Shown here piece by piece: positions 51,031-60,167 of a DNA stretch of 64,000 bases (the first letter of the stretch is position 1; every line of letters begins with the position of its first letter). The stretch is from contig JAHLLK010000019.1 in the NCBI GenBank assembly GCA_020444165.1, positions 15,920 through 79,919 of the forward strand, given 5' to 3'. Made by a program: the position numbers and the translations under genes. This DNA is from Deltaproteobacteria bacterium (lineage in GTDB: Bacteria; Desulfobacterota; Desulfarculia; Desulfarculales; Desulfarculaceae). The notes beneath the pieces were generated by a model, which made no database searches, was not told the origin of the DNA, and saw nothing but the letters and a program-made list of their open reading frames with translations.

Positions 51031-52203
51031 TCACGGCCAATCCCGATAAAGGTAACAGTTAAGCTCTTCTTGGAAATAAGCCCGAAGGCCGGGCCCCTGC
51101 ACCGGGATCATTCTCTGGTAGTCGAAGTAGGGTCGGTAATCCGACAGGGATTGGTGGGTCCGGGTCAGATAATCAGAAATGTTGTTTTTGGTCAACAAAT
51201 GCTTGCGGCAGGCGATCTGCAGGAGGATCCAATCATTTACCCCCCAATGAAAATGGGCGGCATCCATGTAGTTGGCCAGGTTACCCACGACCTCTTCCAC
51301 GTCATCAAAACCGTAAACCCTGACATTGGGCAAGGGGGCCAAGGCCTCCACCAAAGCCCACTGCACGGTGAAATAGCGGCGCAGGGCCCCCGGCCAAATG
51401 GTCTTGGCTTTCAAGGCCCAGCGTGAGACCGGCGGAAATAGAATCACGAAATTGGTATGGGAGTGGTTGGCTATGGTTGCCACCAAGCGGCTGAACCCGG
51501 GAGGAAAATCGCTTGGCTGCGGGGCTTGCTTCGGTAGGATTGGGGGAAAAAAATACCGCAGCCTGGCGGAAACCTGCTGATAGTAGAGGGAAAATTGCAT
51601 AGCCGCCAATCTGGCCGTGCGAATGCGATCCATGAAGTCGTACAGCCGGTTCAGGTCAGGTTCCCAAGGGAGGGTGCCCCGCAGGGTTTGCCAGGAAAAC
51701 GCAGCATTGTCCAGACTGAACAAGTAGGGCCCGTCATCCCACCAAGAGGCGGTGTACAGATGGTAAGGCAACTCCCGGCGGACGGGAATCTGATCCTTTT
51801 CCTCCGTCAGAATCTCCTCGGGTCGCACGCTCCAAAACACATTTTTTATCGCCCCGGTGCGGAGGGCTTGCTCCAAAAGATAGATTTGCTGATCAATATA
51901 ACAGCCGTTTATGGTAAGCCGCATGGCCTTTTGCCAGCCAAACCATTGGGCCACATGGCTGGGAATATAGTTGTCCGCGACTGAGCTGCCCAGGATGAGG
52001 GAATCGTAGCCGCTCTGCGCCAAATAGCTTCTGATCAGTCCGGCGTTTTGCGGCCTTTGCTCCTTACAAAAAGACGGTTTGACCAAGGTTTGCTGCCGGT
52101 AAATTTGAAAGGGGTCCACAGTATAGTTGAAGACCCCCACCGCGATTATGGGAAGATAAAGGGCGCAGAGGATAAGGAGCGCTGATTTCTTGAAACCCGC
52201 CAT
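51031..52203 (-). CDS. SGNH/DUF1574-like partner of the MBOAT acyltransferase
   Basis: 390-aa protein with one N-terminal membrane anchor (LLILCALYLPIIAVGVFNYT) and an exported domain containing LILGSSVADNYIPSHVAQWF (the GDSL-like Ser block) and MDAAHFHWGVNDWILLQIAC (D-x-x-H block). This is the layout of the acyl-transfer partners of AlgI/DltB-type systems (AlgX, AlgJ, DltD-like). Start codon overlaps nothing and lies 5 nt after the MBOAT stop. GC content is clearly lower than in neighbours. Confidence 0.78.
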   Translation of the reverse strand: MAGFKKSALLILCALYLPIIAVGVFNYTVDPFQIYRQQTLVKPSFCKEQRPQNAGLIRSYLAQSGYDSLILGSSVADNYIPSHVAQWFGWQKAMRLTINGCYIDQQIYLLEQALRTGAIKNVFWSVRPEEILTEEKDQIPVRRELPYHLYTASWWDDGPYLFSLDNAAFSWQTLRGTLPWEPDLNRLYDFMDRIRTARLAAMQFSLYYQQVSARLRYFFPPILPKQAPQPSDFPPGFSRLVATIANHSHTNFVILFPPVSRWALKAKTIWPGALRRYFTVQWALVEALAPLPNVRVYGFDDVEEVVGNLANYMDAAHFHWGVNDWILLQIACRKHLLTKNNISDYLTRTHQSLSDYRPYFDYQRMIPVQGPGLRAYFQEELNCYLYRDWP

Positions 52204-52208
52204 GCTTC

Positions 52209-53642
52209 TTAAAATTCGAAGTAGAGAAACTCTGAGTAGTGGCTTTGCAGCATAAGCATCATTGCAGCGGTAAACATCAACGCCATGCCGGCGCAGGTGC
52301 TGAATACTTTCGGGCGTAGGGTCAGGACCACTTCCTGGGAGTTCTTCCCGAAGATATCGAAGCCCATATACAGCAACAAAGGGATAAGCCAGAGGAGGCT
52401 GCTCAAGTCAAGCCAGGGGCCAGTCGCGAGAAGGCTTTGCACTTCGGGCGAAAAGGCGCGGCTCAAATTGGTCATGGCAGAAATGACGGCTACGGCTTCG
52501 GAAATGCTGGAAGCTCTGAAAAATACCCAAGCCAGGTTGACGAACATAAAGGTGAGAAACCAGCCGGCCCACGAGGGAAGCCTGAGGCCCAGCCGACCCG
52601 CGAGCCGGTGCAGGACCATGGCGGCTCCGTGCAGGGCGCCCCAGATCACGAAGGTCCAGCCCGCCCCGTGCCAGATGCCGCCGATCAAGAAGGTTATGAA
52701 GAGATTGGTCAAGATGCGGAAGGAGCCCTTGCGGTTGCCGCCCAGGGGGATGTAGACGTAATCCCGCAGGAACCTGCTGAGGGTCATGTGCCAACGGCGC
52801 CAAAAATCCTGAATATTTACGGCCAGGTAAGGTGAGTTGAAATTTAGGGGCAAGCATATGTTGAACAACAGCGCCGAACCCAGAGCGATGTCCGTGTAAC
52901 CGGAAAAGTCGAAATATATTTGGATGGAAAAAGACAGACTGGTCCGCCAGGCTTCCCAAAATCCCAGTTGAAAGGCGTGCTGAAAACCCTGGTTGACCCA
53001 GATGGCAAAGGTGTCGGCCACCGCCAACTTTTTGAACAAGCCGATAGCGATTAAAAACAGTCCCCGGTAGATATTGCTCCAGTCTAATACCGCGTTGTCC
53101 TTTCGGGAAAATTGCACCATCATCTCCGAATGGTGCACGATGGGCCCGGCGATCAATTGCGGGAAAAATGAGACGAATAAGCTGTAGTCCAGAGGGTTGT
53201 ACTTCGGACATATTCCCTTGTAGGTGTCCACCAGGAAGGCGATCTGCTGGAAAGTAAAAAAACTTATACCCAGGGGTAACAAGACGTTAAGTCCTGGTAC
53301 GGCTTGCTCGGGGAACAACCAGGAGATGTTTTCCAAAACGAAATTGGTGTACTTGAAAAATCCCAAAAGACCCACATTGAAGCACAAACCCAAGATTAGA
53401 TACGATTTACGGGTAAGAGGTTTTAAAGCTCCGAAAATAAGGCGGCTGATTATAAAGTTTACTGCTATGGAAGCTAGGAGGACCGGGAGAAACTTGGGTT
53501 CCCAGTAAGAGTAAAAGAATAGCGACGCCAGGACTAGCCAGAGATTTATCAGCCAACGCCGCCGCCCCAACCCCAGCAGGTAGAACAAAACCGCCACCAG
53601 AGGGAGAAAAACGCCTAAATATACAAGGGAGTTGAACAGCAT
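52209..53642 (-). CDS. MBOAT family O-acyltransferase (AlgI/DltB-like)
   Basis: 477-aa integral membrane acyltransferase with about 11 transmembrane helices. MLFNSLVYLGVFLPLVAVLF is the typical AlgI start; the middle has PLGISFFTFQQIAFLVDTYK and the conserved PLGGNRKG block; the catalytic His lies in IGGIWHGAGWTFVIWGALHG. It transfers acyl groups across the membrane to a surface polymer; which polymer cannot be told. No upstream ribosome site is obvious at ATG 53642. Lower GC than the flanks suggests acquisition with its partner gene. Confidence 0.9.
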   Translation of the reverse strand: MLFNSLVYLGVFLPLVAVLFYLLGLGRRRWLINLWLVLASLFFYSYWEPKFLPVLLASIAVNFIISRLIFGALKPLTRKSYLILGLCFNVGLLGFFKYTNFVLENISWLFPEQAVPGLNVLLPLGISFFTFQQIAFLVDTYKGICPKYNPLDYSLFVSFFPQLIAGPIVHHSEMMVQFSRKDNAVLDWSNIYRGLFLIAIGLFKKLAVADTFAIWVNQGFQHAFQLGFWEAWRTSLSFSIQIYFDFSGYTDIALGSALLFNICLPLNFNSPYLAVNIQDFWRRWHMTLSRFLRDYVYIPLGGNRKGSFRILTNLFITFLIGGIWHGAGWTFVIWGALHGAAMVLHRLAGRLGLRLPSWAGWFLTFMFVNLAWVFFRASSISEAVAVISAMTNLSRAFSPEVQSLLATGPWLDLSSLLWLIPLLLYMGFDIFGKNSQEVVLTLRPKVFSTCAGMALMFTAAMMLMLQSHYSEFLYFEF

Positions 53643-53874
53643 GTGTCTGGTGATTTCTGCGTTGGGATCAAGTTCGCGATGGGAGACGGAGGCGACGCCG
53701 CCCGAGGTCGCATCACCGCAAACAGGCGATGAATGGCCTGACGCTAAAGAATACTCCTTACCTGCCGTTGGAGAAAGCTCTTTCCCGACGGGTCGGAGGG
53801 CCGGGGTGCGGGCCGGCCGGGTGAGGCGCCACTGGGGACAGGGCCGGCCCTAGGCCCACCCCCCGAGGCCTACG

Positions 53875-53915
53875 CACCCCCCCGCCGGGTCGTGCCCGGG
53901 CGGGGGGTGTTTTTT
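53875..53915 (+). terminator. Plus-strand terminator without an assigned plus-strand gene
   Basis: CACCCCCCCGCCGGG ... CCCGGGCGGGGGGTG hairpin followed by TTTTTT (53910-53915). The T run marks plus-strand transcription, yet genes on both sides are on the minus strand. Upstream 53643-53874 holds only an unsupported 73-aa frame (53632-53853). It could terminate a small RNA. Confidence 0.7.
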
Positions 53916-53933
53916 CGCGGAGGGAACCCCGGC

Positions 53934-55502
53934 TCAGCAGCCGGCCGGGGCGGAGCCCTCTCCGGGCGGAGTGGCGGCATCGCCGCCGATGGCGGGGCTC
54001 ACCGACTTGATGAACCTGAGGGTCACCTTGCGCAAATGGAAGCCGGTGGCCGCGAAGGCCATGGCCACCGGAATCTTGGCCGGCCGGGTGAAGCCCACCC
54101 GGGCCAGAAAGGTCCAGAAGGCCAGCCGGCCGCGCTCCAGAAAGCCCAGCCGCCAGATGATGCGGGCCCCGGCCACCAGATCGGCCCATTTCACCCGGGT
54201 GTGGGGCAGCTTCTTGACGTGCAGGGCGCGGCCGCTACGCCGCAAATAGGATAGCGCCCGTTGGTAATAGGCCTTGGGCTCGTAAAGGCAGTTCAGCACG
54301 TACTTGTAACCCTCGATGAGCTGGTCCACCCCCATCTTGGGCAGGAAGTTCAAGGCCCCGCCGTCCATGGCGTTGTCGCCCGAGGGCAGGCCCAGGATGC
54401 GGTTCTGGCCGTTCATGCGGTCGTAGAGCCGGGTGCCGGGCATCAGGGACAACATGCCCACCATGGCCGTGGGGATGGCCGCCTGGCGGATGAAGCTCAC
54501 CTGGTCCCGGAAGATGGAGGGCGGGTCGGCGTCGAAACCCACGATGAAGCCGCCCATCACCTCCAGGCCGTAGCTCTGGATGGTCTTTACCGCCTCCACC
54601 AGGTCGCGGCCCTGGTTCTGGTGCTTGTTGCACTCTTGCAGGGACGAGAGCGACGGGGTTTCCAGGCCCAGGAACACCTGGCTGAATTTGGCCTGGGCCA
54701 TGAGGGAGAGCATCTCGGGGTCGTCGGCCAGGTTCACGCTGGCCTGGGTCAGGAAAGAGTAGGGTCCGCGGCGTTCCTTCTGCCAGGCCACCATGTGCCG
54801 CAAAAGCTCCTTGGTGCGGGATTTGTGGCCGATGAAGTTGTCGTCCACCATCATCACCGGGCCGCGCCAGCCCAGCCGGTAGAGGTGCTCCAGCTCCCCC
54901 ACCACCTGGGCGGGGCTTTTCAGGCGGGGACGCCGGCCGAACAGGGCCACCACGTCGCAAAAATCGCAGTCAAAGGGGCAGCCCCGGGAGAACTGCACCG
55001 GCATGGTGCGATAGTCGCCCAGGTTGATCAGTTCCCAGCTGGGCTCGGGGGTGCGGGACAACTCCGGGTGGCTGGCGGCCTGATACAGGGGCTTGGCCTG
55101 GCCCGCGGCCAAATCGGCCAGGAACTCGGCCATGACGTCCTCGGCCTCGCCGGCGATGACGTGGTCCACCCCGGAAATCTCGTCGTGGAGCCGGGTGAAG
55201 TAGGGGCCGCCGCCCACCACGGGCTTGCCCGCCGCGTGGCAGCGGTCCAGCACCTCCCGGGTGGACACGCTCTGCACCACCATGGCCGAGATGAACACCA
55301 TGTCCGCCCAGGCCAGGTGTTGGTCGGTCAGGGGCTCCACATTCAAGTCCACCACCTTCTTGTCCCAGTCCGCGGGCATGAGGGAGGCCACGGTCAGGAG
55401 CCCCAAAGGCGGGAACGCCGCCTTGGTGCGCACGAACCGGAGCGCGTGCTTGAAGCTCCAAAAGGTGTCGGGATAGCTGGGATAGACCAATAAGGCTTTC
55501 AT
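53934..55502 (-). CDS. B12-binding radical SAM protein (DUF4070-like C-terminus)
   Basis: 522-aa protein. N-terminal B12-binding fold (LLVYPSYPDTFW, VVGGGPYFTRLHDE); radical SAM motif GCPFDCDFCDVVALF with C175, C179 and C182; (beta/alpha)6 core with VMMVDDNFIGH and FLGLETPSLSSLQECNK; C-terminal region of DUF4070 type (MLSLMPGTRLYDRMNGQNRI). Hopanoid methylases (HpnP-like) share this architecture, but so do many others, so no substrate is assigned. No hpn cluster is in the window. It is a monocistronic minus-strand gene. Confidence 0.87.
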   Translation of the reverse strand: MKALLVYPSYPDTFWSFKHALRFVRTKAAFPPLGLLTVASLMPADWDKKVVDLNVEPLTDQHLAWADMVFISAMVVQSVSTREVLDRCHAAGKPVVGGGPYFTRLHDEISGVDHVIAGEAEDVMAEFLADLAAGQAKPLYQAASHPELSRTPEPSWELINLGDYRTMPVQFSRGCPFDCDFCDVVALFGRRPRLKSPAQVVGELEHLYRLGWRGPVMMVDDNFIGHKSRTKELLRHMVAWQKERRGPYSFLTQASVNLADDPEMLSLMAQAKFSQVFLGLETPSLSSLQECNKHQNQGRDLVEAVKTIQSYGLEVMGGFIVGFDADPPSIFRDQVSFIRQAAIPTAMVGMLSLMPGTRLYDRMNGQNRILGLPSGDNAMDGGALNFLPKMGVDQLIEGYKYVLNCLYEPKAYYQRALSYLRRSGRALHVKKLPHTRVKWADLVAGARIIWRLGFLERGRLAFWTFLARVGFTRPAKIPVAMAFAATGFHLRKVTLRFIKSVSPAIGGDAATPPGEGSAPAGC

Positions 55503-55779
55503 GCGCCATCTCCTGGCCTGAAATGGTTTTTCCTAGGGGACGGCATCAAGGGCGGTAGCGGGCGAGGTGCACAGGTAACCATAGCATTATATTCCCGAGC
55601 CCGGGTAATTACAACCGCACAAACCCGTCCCCCCGTCGGAGGAAACCGGTTGCGTCCCGCCGCATAGTTTAGGGAACCCACCGGGGGCGTCAATGAAAAC
55701 CGGGCCGCGAAGCGTGTTTTGTCCTGCGAAATGCGTTCCGGGAAACGCTGCCAACCCCCTGGTTTCGCCGGAGCCCGGC

Positions 55780-56292
55780 TCAGTCCAGCTTGTCCAAAAC
55801 CCGGTGCAGGAACTCCATGAGGAGCTTTTCCCGCTCGCTGCCCGGCTTGATGTCCAGGAAGGTAGCCGCCGAGGTGACCACGTACTTGCCCTTGCGGGCC
55901 GCCACCACCCCCAGGGTGCCCTCGGACACGCTCATGAGGGCCTCCTCGCCCAGGCCCGGCACCGGCGCCAGCTTCACCTGGGGCGGGAGGTCCTTGAAGA
56001 AGAAGTCCCTGACCGGCATGTCGGTCTCCTGATAGCCCACGTGCCACAGGGCCATGATCTCCCCCGGCTTGGTCCAGTAGCAGCCGCGTCCCTCGGCGTG
56101 GGGCTCGAAGGTCTTCTTTTTCTTACCGAAAAGCTGGGAGACCTCGGCCGGGGCGTACAGCCCGCACACGTCGATCCGTTGGTCGCCGGCCAGGGCCGGG
56201 CGGACCGGAGCCAGCCCGGGGAGGCCCACGGCCCAGCCCACCCCCAGGGCCAGGGTCAAGGTCAAGATCAGGTACCCACCGCGCAAGCGCAT
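55780..56292 (-). CDS. Small periplasmic protein of unknown function
   Basis: 170-aa exported protein: signal peptide MRLRGGYLILTLTLALGVGW (cleavage near PALAG), then a beta-rich domain with VCGLYAPAEVSQLFGKKKKT, RGCYWTKPGEIMALWHVGYQ and LGVVAARKGKYVVTSAATFL. Two Cys (VCGLY, RGCYW) could form a disulfide. The ATG at 56292 has AAGGAG 7 nt upstream. Possibly co-transcribed with the VWA gene 43 nt upstream. I do not recognise a named family. Confidence 0.75.
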   Translation of the reverse strand: MRLRGGYLILTLTLALGVGWAVGLPGLAPVRPALAGDQRIDVCGLYAPAEVSQLFGKKKKTFEPHAEGRGCYWTKPGEIMALWHVGYQETDMPVRDFFFKDLPPQVKLAPVPGLGEEALMSVSEGTLGVVAARKGKYVVTSAATFLDIKPGSEREKLLMEFLHRVLDKLD

Positions 56293-56335
56293 GGCTTCAC
56301 TCCTTAAGCTCGGGAGGCGCGCCGCGCCCCGCTCC

Positions 56336-57748
56336 TCATGGGAAGTTGACATCCTGGCGCAGGGTGGCCCCGTCCGCGAGACTCACCCGGTCGATGACGC
56401 GTTTTTCCGCGCCGCCCGCGGGGCGCACCCGGAGCTGGTATTCACCGGGCACCAGGACGAAGACCAGGGGCTCGCCGCCCGTGGTCTTGCTTTTCATGCC
56501 CACGGGCTTGCCGTCCTTCAAATACCAAACCTCCGCGTAGGCCTTGGCCGGGCGGCCGCCGACCGTGACCGCCACCTCCAGGCGGCCCTGGCCAAAGACG
56601 AACTCCTGGGCCACTTCCTGGTCCGGGGCCACCGTGAGGTCGGGGGAGGTCTGGGCGTAACCCAGGTGGTCCAGCTTGGCCCGCACCCGGTGCACGCCAG
56701 GGGTCACCCGGAACACCAGGGGCTTGCCGATGACATAGCTGCCTTGGTGCTCCACCAGGCGGCCGTCCTCCACCCGCCAGATCTCGGCGTAGCCCTTCAG
56801 GGGCCCGCCCTGAGTGGACTGGAAGCTCACCGCCACCCGGCCGGCGTCCAGGTTCACGGTCAGCTCCGTGACCTTGTCCTCAGCCACCTTGACGCCCTTT
56901 TGCCAGCGGATCTGACGGGTGCTGAAGTCCCGGATGGCCAGGTCATAGGCCCCGGGCGGCAGGGAAAAATGGGTGTCGTCGCCCAGGTGGATGGCCAGCA
57001 CCTGCTTCTTCCCGGCGGGGTGCACCTCCACGTGGGCGTCGCGGCCTTTGCCTGCGCTGGTGCGCACGTGCACCAGGAGGTTATAGGCCAGGGCCTTTTG
57101 CACCACTTGCTCCAAGGCCTGAGCCAGGCTGCCGGCGTCGTCGGCCCCCAACACCAACCCGCCGGAGGGGGCGGCCAGGCAGGCCAACTGGGCCAGCTCG
57201 CCCTTGGCCACCTGGAAGCCCACCACGTGCAGGGTCACCTTGAGTCCCGCGGCGGCCAATTCTTTGGCCACCTGGCAGGGATCGCCCTGGCAGGTCTCCA
57301 GGCCGTCGGTGATGAGCACGATGGTGCGCGGCCCCGCGGGCTGGGCGGCGAAATCATCCTTGGCCTGCAAAAGGGAGTAGGCCAGGGGGGTGTAGCCCCG
57401 GGGTTGCAGGCCGGCCAAGAGCTTCTGGGTCCGGCCGGCGTCCGGGGCCGCGAAGGGAAGCTCCAGCTTGCTGTCCTGGCAGTCGGCCTTTTCCTTGGGC
57501 GACTGGTGGCCGTAGACCCGGATGCCCAGGGCCAGGTCCCCCCGCCCCTCCAGATCCTTGACCAGCTGACGCAAGACCTTTTTGGCCACGGCCAGTTTGC
57601 TCTCCTTGCCGATCCGGCCGGCCATGGAGCCCGAGGCGTCCAGGATGATCTCCAGGCTTTGCTCCGGCTTGCCGGCCGCCCAGGCCGGGGTGAAGAGACC
57701 CAGGACGAGGGCCCCCAGGCCCAAAGAGACCCAACCTAGCTTTCTCAT
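56336..57748 (-). CDS. Exported VWA-domain protein
   Basis: 470-aa exported protein: signal peptide MRKLGWVSLGLGALVLGLFT (PAWA-AGK), a von Willebrand A domain with intact MIDAS D37-x-S39-x-S41 (IILDASGSM) and later T/D residues (YTPLAYSLL, VLITDGLET), followed by three Ig/FN3-like beta repeats rich in VEVHPAG, FRVTPGVHRVRAKLD and VLVPGEYQLRVRPAGG segments. Such proteins mediate metal-dependent adhesion or complex assembly. Starts ATG 57748, followed by the small periplasmic gene. Confidence 0.88.
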   Translation of the reverse strand: MRKLGWVSLGLGALVLGLFTPAWAAGKPEQSLEIILDASGSMAGRIGKESKLAVAKKVLRQLVKDLEGRGDLALGIRVYGHQSPKEKADCQDSKLELPFAAPDAGRTQKLLAGLQPRGYTPLAYSLLQAKDDFAAQPAGPRTIVLITDGLETCQGDPCQVAKELAAAGLKVTLHVVGFQVAKGELAQLACLAAPSGGLVLGADDAGSLAQALEQVVQKALAYNLLVHVRTSAGKGRDAHVEVHPAGKKQVLAIHLGDDTHFSLPPGAYDLAIRDFSTRQIRWQKGVKVAEDKVTELTVNLDAGRVAVSFQSTQGGPLKGYAEIWRVEDGRLVEHQGSYVIGKPLVFRVTPGVHRVRAKLDHLGYAQTSPDLTVAPDQEVAQEFVFGQGRLEVAVTVGGRPAKAYAEVWYLKDGKPVGMKSKTTGGEPLVFVLVPGEYQLRVRPAGGAEKRVIDRVSLADGATLRQDVNFP

Positions 57749-58050
57749 GCACCCGCTCCCTTTGGTTCCGGAGGGTTACCCGGGCGCGGCGCCGCCCGGC
57801 CATCCTCGCCCCGGGGCCAGCTTATGCTTCCGCCTGGGTTCCAGCGCTTACTCCCGCTCGGGTTGCAGCGCGTACTCCGGCTCATGTTAGGCTTTTGGGC
57901 TTCTCAAGTCCAGAAACCCTTTGGTGACAGACGCCCCGCGCCCTGGCACTCTCTTTGCTTGGTAATCTCCCGGAACCGGGCGGTTACGCCCTGCGCCCCC
58001 TGGCCGCCGCCGGGTTTCGGCAAACAAACCCTCAGCCAAGGAATGAGAGT

Positions 58051-58221
58051 ATGTGGCAAGCGGCGGGCATTCTATGGCGGGAAGATACGGCCATCTCCTC
58101 GGTGGAGTACGCATTGATGCTGGCTCTCATCGGGGCGGCCCTCCTGGGGGCGTGTGTGGCGCTGGGCGCCGCGATGGTGGACCGGTACACCGAGGCCTCG
58201 CAAACGCTTGCCGGCGCATAA
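58051..58221 (+). CDS. Flp/Fap-type pilin-like protein
   Basis: 56-aa protein. It has the pilin pattern of a short leader followed by EDTAISSVEYALMLALIGAA (conserved Glu-Tyr and a long hydrophobic helix), ending MVDRYTEASQTLAGA. AAGGAATGA precedes ATG 58051. Flp pilins are exported and assembled by Tad machinery, but no tadA, tadB, cpaB or TadV gene is in this window, so it is an orphan here. The terminator at 58382 lies about 160 nt downstream. Confidence 0.78.
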   Translation: MWQAAGILWREDTAISSVEYALMLALIGAALLGACVALGAAMVDRYTEASQTLAGA

Positions 58222-58381
58222 CCAGCTTGAATAAAAGGCGAAAGCCACTGGCTTCCGCTACTTCCCTGCGGGAGGGCTTGGCCCGCCGGCTCAGGGCCGG
58301 GGACGGGTGCCCCCCGGCCCGGGAGTCCATCTCTTCCGGGGCGGACGCTGGCCGGGACGGCGGGCCGAGGGCTACGAAAGA

Positions 58382-58426
58382 CCAGGGCGGCGGGAAGTTG
58401 GTCTTCCCGCCGCCCTGGGCTTTTTT
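58382..58426 (+). terminator. Terminator downstream of the Flp-like gene
   Basis: Perfect 16-bp stem CCAGGGCGGCGGGAAG / CTTCCCGCCGCCCTGG with a TTGGT loop followed by GC and TTTTTT. Strong intrinsic terminator. Confidence 0.92.
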
Positions 58427-58562
58427 GGGATTTCGCTTACCGGATGGTAATTACTGTTTGGTAAGAGAAACCATTAAGGAACTTGGCCCGGCAATGATTT
58501 TCCTCGGAACGGCCATCAAGCTGATGCCTTCCAATCTTTCCTGCCACGCCATGCCCATAAAC

Positions 58563-58724
58563 CGGCACAGCCAGGTGTTTGCCGGCAAGGCGACGGACGA
58601 GCGACAAACAGAGGCGTAGCCCAAGCTAGGTCGAGGTTGGAGCGATGTCCGCAACGCAGCCGGCGGGCATCTGGCGCAACCGGCGGGCATCTGGCGCAGC
58701 CGGCGGGCATCTGGCGCAGCCGGC
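58563..58724. repeat. Dispersed GC-rich repeat, copy 1, with tandem 20-bp subunits
   Basis: About 116 bp (58563-58678) closely matching 60609-60727 (shared GCCGGCAAGGCGACGGAC, GCAACGCAGCCGGCGGGCAT). At 58655-58724 the 20-bp unit CGCAGCCGGCGGGCATCTGG is tandemly repeated about 3.5 times. It sits between the Flp terminator and the M48 stop. No coding sense. Confidence 0.88.
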
Positions 58725-58728
58725 CGCC

Positions 58729-60039
58729 CTAATACCCCAGCTGGCGCAGCCGCCCCACAGCGGCGTTGCCCATCTTGCCCCCCTTGTCCAGGCGGGCCAC
58801 CCGCTGATAGAGCAGCACCGCTTCCCGGCGCTGGCCCAGGCGGTCAAAGGTGTTGGCCAAGAGGAGGGTGTTCAGGGGCTGGTTGGGGAGGATGCGCTGG
58901 GCGGCGCCAAAGGCCTTCAGCGCGCCCTGCTGGTCACCGGTCTGCCGGCAGGTCACGCCCAAAACGAACTGGGCCAGGAACAGGTTGGGACTGTAGCGCA
59001 CCCCGTTCTTGGCTGGGGTCACAGCCTGTTTGGGCTGCTCCTGCTCCAGCCGGGTCACGGCCAAGCGGGTGTGGAACAGGCCCTCCCGGGGGAACAGGCC
59101 GATGGCCTTTTGGAAATCGGAGGCGGCCGCGCCGTAGTTCTTTTTCTTAAGGGCCAGGTCGCCCTGATCCATGGCCGCGTAAGCCGGGGCGCGGTCCTTT
59201 TGCAGGGCCAGCATCTTCTGGAAACGGCTGGTCTTATAGGGCTGCTCGGTGAGCCGGGGGGAGAATTGCAGGATTTGCTGCTGGGCCAGGTTGATGCGCT
59301 CGGAGGTCAGCGGGTGGCTGGACAGCCAGGCCTGGATCATGCCGGGCTCGCTCTTTTCCTGGCTCTGGAAGATTTGGAACACCTGCAGGGTGGCCTTGGG
59401 GTTGTAGTTGGCCCCGGCCATGTAGTTCATACCCAGGTCGTCGGCCTGGCGCTCCATGTCCCGGGAGTAGCTGAGCAAGAGGAGCTGGCCCGCCACCCCG
59501 CTCACCGCCAGGCCCACGCCTTGCCAGTCGCTGTCCGAGAGCGCCACCCCCACCCCGGCCAGCGCGGCCGAGATGAGGACACCCTTGGTGTACTGTTGGG
59601 CCGAATGCCGGGCGGCCACGTGGCCGATCTCGTGGCCCATGACAAAGGCCATCTCGTCTTCGCTGTTCATCTTGGTGAGGATGCCCCGGGTGAAGGATAT
59701 CTTGCCGCCGGGCAGGGCGAAGGCGTTGATCTCGCTGGAGTTGACCACGTTGAAGGCCCAGGGCAGGGCGGGGCGGTGGCTGTGGCTGGCCAGGTTGCTG
59801 CCCACCTGGCTGACGTAGCTCTGCAAACCGGGATCATCGGCCGGCAGGCCGTTGTTCATCTGGGTGGTCTTGGGGTAGTTGTCGATACCCAGGGCGATTT
59901 CCTCGGCCTCGCCCATGAAGGACAACTCGTTCTCGCCGGTGACCGGATTCCTTACGCAGGCGGCGGCCAGCACCAACAGGGCCAGCCCGCCCACGGCCAG
60001 CCAAAAGGCCGGTTTTTTCCACCAAGTGGTGCGGGACAT
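58729..60039 (-). CDS. M48 metalloprotease with TPRs (BepA-like lipoprotein)
   Basis: 436-aa envelope protease. Lipoprotein signal with lipobox LAAAC (about 19-23) after FWLAVGGLALLVLAAAC; M48 domain with zinc motif HEIGH at 136-140 (MGHEIGHVAARHSA) and the later Glu ligand region SRDMERQADDLGMNYM; C-terminal TPRs (QGDLALKKKNYGAAASDFQK and ALKAFGAAQRILPNQPLNTL). This is the BepA/YfgC layout, outer-membrane protein assembly quality control. Start ATG 60039; unlinked to other OMP factors here. Confidence 0.9.
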   Translation of the reverse strand: MSRTTWWKKPAFWLAVGGLALLVLAAACVRNPVTGENELSFMGEAEEIALGIDNYPKTTQMNNGLPADDPGLQSYVSQVGSNLASHSHRPALPWAFNVVNSSEINAFALPGGKISFTRGILTKMNSEDEMAFVMGHEIGHVAARHSAQQYTKGVLISAALAGVGVALSDSDWQGVGLAVSGVAGQLLLLSYSRDMERQADDLGMNYMAGANYNPKATLQVFQIFQSQEKSEPGMIQAWLSSHPLTSERINLAQQQILQFSPRLTEQPYKTSRFQKMLALQKDRAPAYAAMDQGDLALKKKNYGAAASDFQKAIGLFPREGLFHTRLAVTRLEQEQPKQAVTPAKNGVRYSPNLFLAQFVLGVTCRQTGDQQGALKAFGAAQRILPNQPLNTLLLANTFDRLGQRREAVLLYQRVARLDKGGKMGNAAVGRLRQLGY

Positions 60040-60167
60040 AACCTTACCCTTTGCGAGTGGGGGCCGAGGGGCCACGGCCCGCCGGGTTCTGGGAAACCCG
60101 AGTCCTGGTTTCAGCATACCACGGCCACCCGGCTTCGGCCCAGCCGCCCAGGTCCCCCGGCCGGGGT

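Noticed and set aside
53810..53860. Possible cobalamin riboswitch because of GCCACTGG
   Set aside because: Only one short conserved word fits; the B12 box and the remaining core are absent, and the flanking gene orientation is wrong.
58655..58724. CRISPR-like array from short repeats
   Set aside because: The 20-bp units are directly adjacent with no spacers and no cas genes are near.
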